Shown: positions 6,590-7,067 of the stretch, one piece after another
Numbering within the stretch: position 1 is the first letter of the stretch
Layout: every line of letters begins with the position of its first letter
Assembly: GCA_021812265.1 (NCBI GenBank)
Contig: JAKAOI010000117.1
Span: 1 to 7,067, forward strand
Source of the DNA: Chloroflexota bacterium
GTDB taxonomy: Bacteria; Chloroflexota; Ktedonobacteria; Ktedonobacterales; JACDGC01
Direction: 5' to 3'
Length of the DNA stretch: 7,067 bases
Notes under the pieces: generated by a model
The model's input: only the letters and a program-made list of their open reading frames with translations
The model's database searches: none
What the model was told of the DNA's origin: nothing
Translations under genes and position numbers: made by a program

Positions 6590-6600
6590 TTGAGAATATA
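6590..6600 (+). repeat. Shared 11-base motif TTGAGAATATA
   Basis: The identical 11 bases occur at 530-540 and here, 163 and 151 bases (start to start) before the GTG and TTG start codons of the lipoprotein and GH1 genes. Both copies are in untranslated DNA on the same strand. It may be a common regulatory element or chance; neither copy makes a good promoter by itself. Confidence 0.3.
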
Positions 6601-6636
6601 TATCTATTGAGAGCTTGTTGAAAACCAGCAGCCGCT

Positions 6637-6660
6637 TATAAAAGCCACTCGTTTTTTATA
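6637..6660. repeat. AT-only inverted repeat, possible weak terminator
   Basis: TATAAAA (6637-6643) and TTTTATA (6654-6660) are perfect inverted arms around a ten-base centre. The right arm is part of a T6 run and is followed by CTTTTT. As RNA this would be a weak, AT-only stem, so termination here is possible but not persuasive. The left arm overlaps the weak -10-like TATAAA. Confidence 0.25.
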
Positions 6661-6724
6661 CTTTTTCGACAAAAAAATACGTTAAGCAACAGCCTTTTGC
6701 AGCATAAAACAAAAAAAACACGCT

Positions 6725-6730
6725 AAGGAG
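6725..6730 (+). promoter_or_regulatory. Ribosome binding site deciding the TTG start of the GH1 gene
   Basis: AAGGAG at 6725-6730 lies ten bases before TTG 6741, slightly longer than usual but workable. There is no in-frame ATG close by. The in-frame GTG at 6765 lacks a ribosome binding site, though it would still keep the whole GH1 domain. Confidence 0.65.
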
Positions 6731-6740
6731 AAATAATCTC

Positions 6741-7067
6741 TTGAATCTTCAAACAACTCAGCCGGTGTATGAGCCGCAAACACCCTTAAATTTTCCCAAA
6801 GATTTTATATGGGGCGCCGCAACTTCAGCCTATCAAATTGAAGGAGCCATTTATCAAGATGGCCGCGGTGTAAGTATTTGGGACGAATTTGCCGCAACTG
6901 TTGGGAAAACCTATCGCGGTGAAAGCGGCGCCATAGCTATTGATCATTACAATCGTTATAAAGATGATGTGGCGCTGATGAAGCAGTTGGGTTTAGGAGC
7001 CTATCGATTTTCTGTTGCCTGGCCGCGGATTTTCCCCGCAGGAACAGGAACGGTAAACCAGAAGGGA
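6741..7067 (+). CDS. Beta-glucosidase-like enzyme, glycoside hydrolase family 1 (5' part only)
   Basis: The first 109 residues of a family 1 glycoside hydrolase are present; the frame is still open at the window edge. Family members are usually about 440-480 residues. These enzymes hydrolyse beta-linked glucosides (sometimes galactosides or 6-phospho-glucosides) in the cytoplasm by a retaining mechanism. The family's N-terminal signature is perfect: [15 protein letters not shown] at residues 22-36, with Gln32 the conserved sugar contact in the -1 subsite. It is followed by [10 protein letters not shown] (41-50), [14 protein letters not shown] (68-81) and [12 protein letters not shown] (88-99), all standard for beta-glucosidases. 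No signal peptide is visible, so it should act inside the cell on imported sugars. Catalytic glutamates lie beyond the window, so activity and phospho-sugar preference cannot be judged. The start is TTG. Confidence 0.92.
   Translation, partial: MNLQTTQPVYEPQTPLNFPKDFIWGAATSAYQIEGAIYQDGRGVSIWDEFAATVGKTYRGESGAIAIDHYNRYKDDVALMKQLGLGAYRFSVAWPRIFPAGTGTVNQKG

Larger units (their letters stand above)
6580..6740 (+). other. Intergenic gap between transporter operon and GH1 gene
   Basis: This 161-base AT-rich gap separates ATPase 2 from the GH1 gene. It contains TTGAGAATATA (6590-6600), also found at 530-540 upstream of the first operon gene, and a further TTGAGA at 6607-6612. An AT-only inverted repeat lies at 6637-6660. 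A possible but weak promoter is TTGTTG (6615-6620), 16-base spacer, TATAAA (6637-6642). There is no convincing GC-rich intrinsic terminator: a five-pair GC hairpin (6562-6574) lies just before the ATPase stop but no T-run follows. The GH1 gene may therefore be reached by read-through, by its own promoter, or both. Confidence 0.5.

Noticed and set aside
1..7067. CRISPR array, insertion sequence, tRNA or rRNA gene, toxin-antitoxin or other novel defence module
   Set aside because: No regularly spaced repeats, transposase motifs, terminal inverted repeats or tRNA-like folds were seen; all long frames are explained by the transporter and GH1 genes.

Overview
The window holds one complete five-gene ABC transporter operon of the dipeptide/oligopeptide (Opp/Dpp) structural type on the + strand, followed by the 5' end of a glycoside hydrolase family 1 gene that runs off the right edge. 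The host looks like a Gram-positive-style (monoderm) bacterium: the solute-binding protein is a lipoprotein, Shine-Dalgarno sequences are strong (AAGGAGG type), the promoter is close to the sigma-A/sigma-70 consensus, and GTG and TTG are used as starts. Protein character would fit Bacillota or Chloroflexota (for example Ktedonobacteria-like), but the window has no phylogenetic marker, so this is a low-confidence guess.

Layout. Bases 1-692 contain no convincing gene and are visibly more AT-rich than the operon. A near-consensus promoter (TTGACT, 17-base spacer, TATAAT) lies at 240-268, with a perfect 10-base palindrome at the predicted transcription start (278-287). It implies an untranslated leader of roughly 415 bases with several possible hairpins. 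One of them is a weak stem followed directly by seven T's. The operon then runs: binding lipoprotein (693-2348), an intercistronic GC-rich stem-loop (2392-2416), permease 1 (2443-3423), permease 2 (3436-4395), ATPase 1 (4392-5498) and ATPase 2 (5500-6579). From permease 1 to ATPase 2 the genes are 12 bases apart or less, or overlap. A 161-base gap (6580-6740) separates the last ATPase gene from the partial GH1 gene (6741-7067 and beyond).

How the genes work together. The lipoprotein would capture a solute outside the membrane. The two permeases form the channel, and the two ATPases, each with a C-terminal four-cysteine module, power import. The fold family is 'peptide' type. The downstream GH1 enzyme and some sequence details (the SMLDVSIR stretch of ATPase 2, the LGTT-TGQDV stretch of permease 2) point instead to a beta-glucoside or cello-oligosaccharide, to be hydrolysed in the cytoplasm. 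This substrate call is inference.

I found no previously undescribed system. The parts most worth a second look are regulatory: the promoter/palindrome pair, the long structured leader, the GATTCG-type motif that recurs next to the lipoprotein gene's ribosome binding site, and an 11-base motif shared by the upstream regions of the first gene and the GH1 gene.
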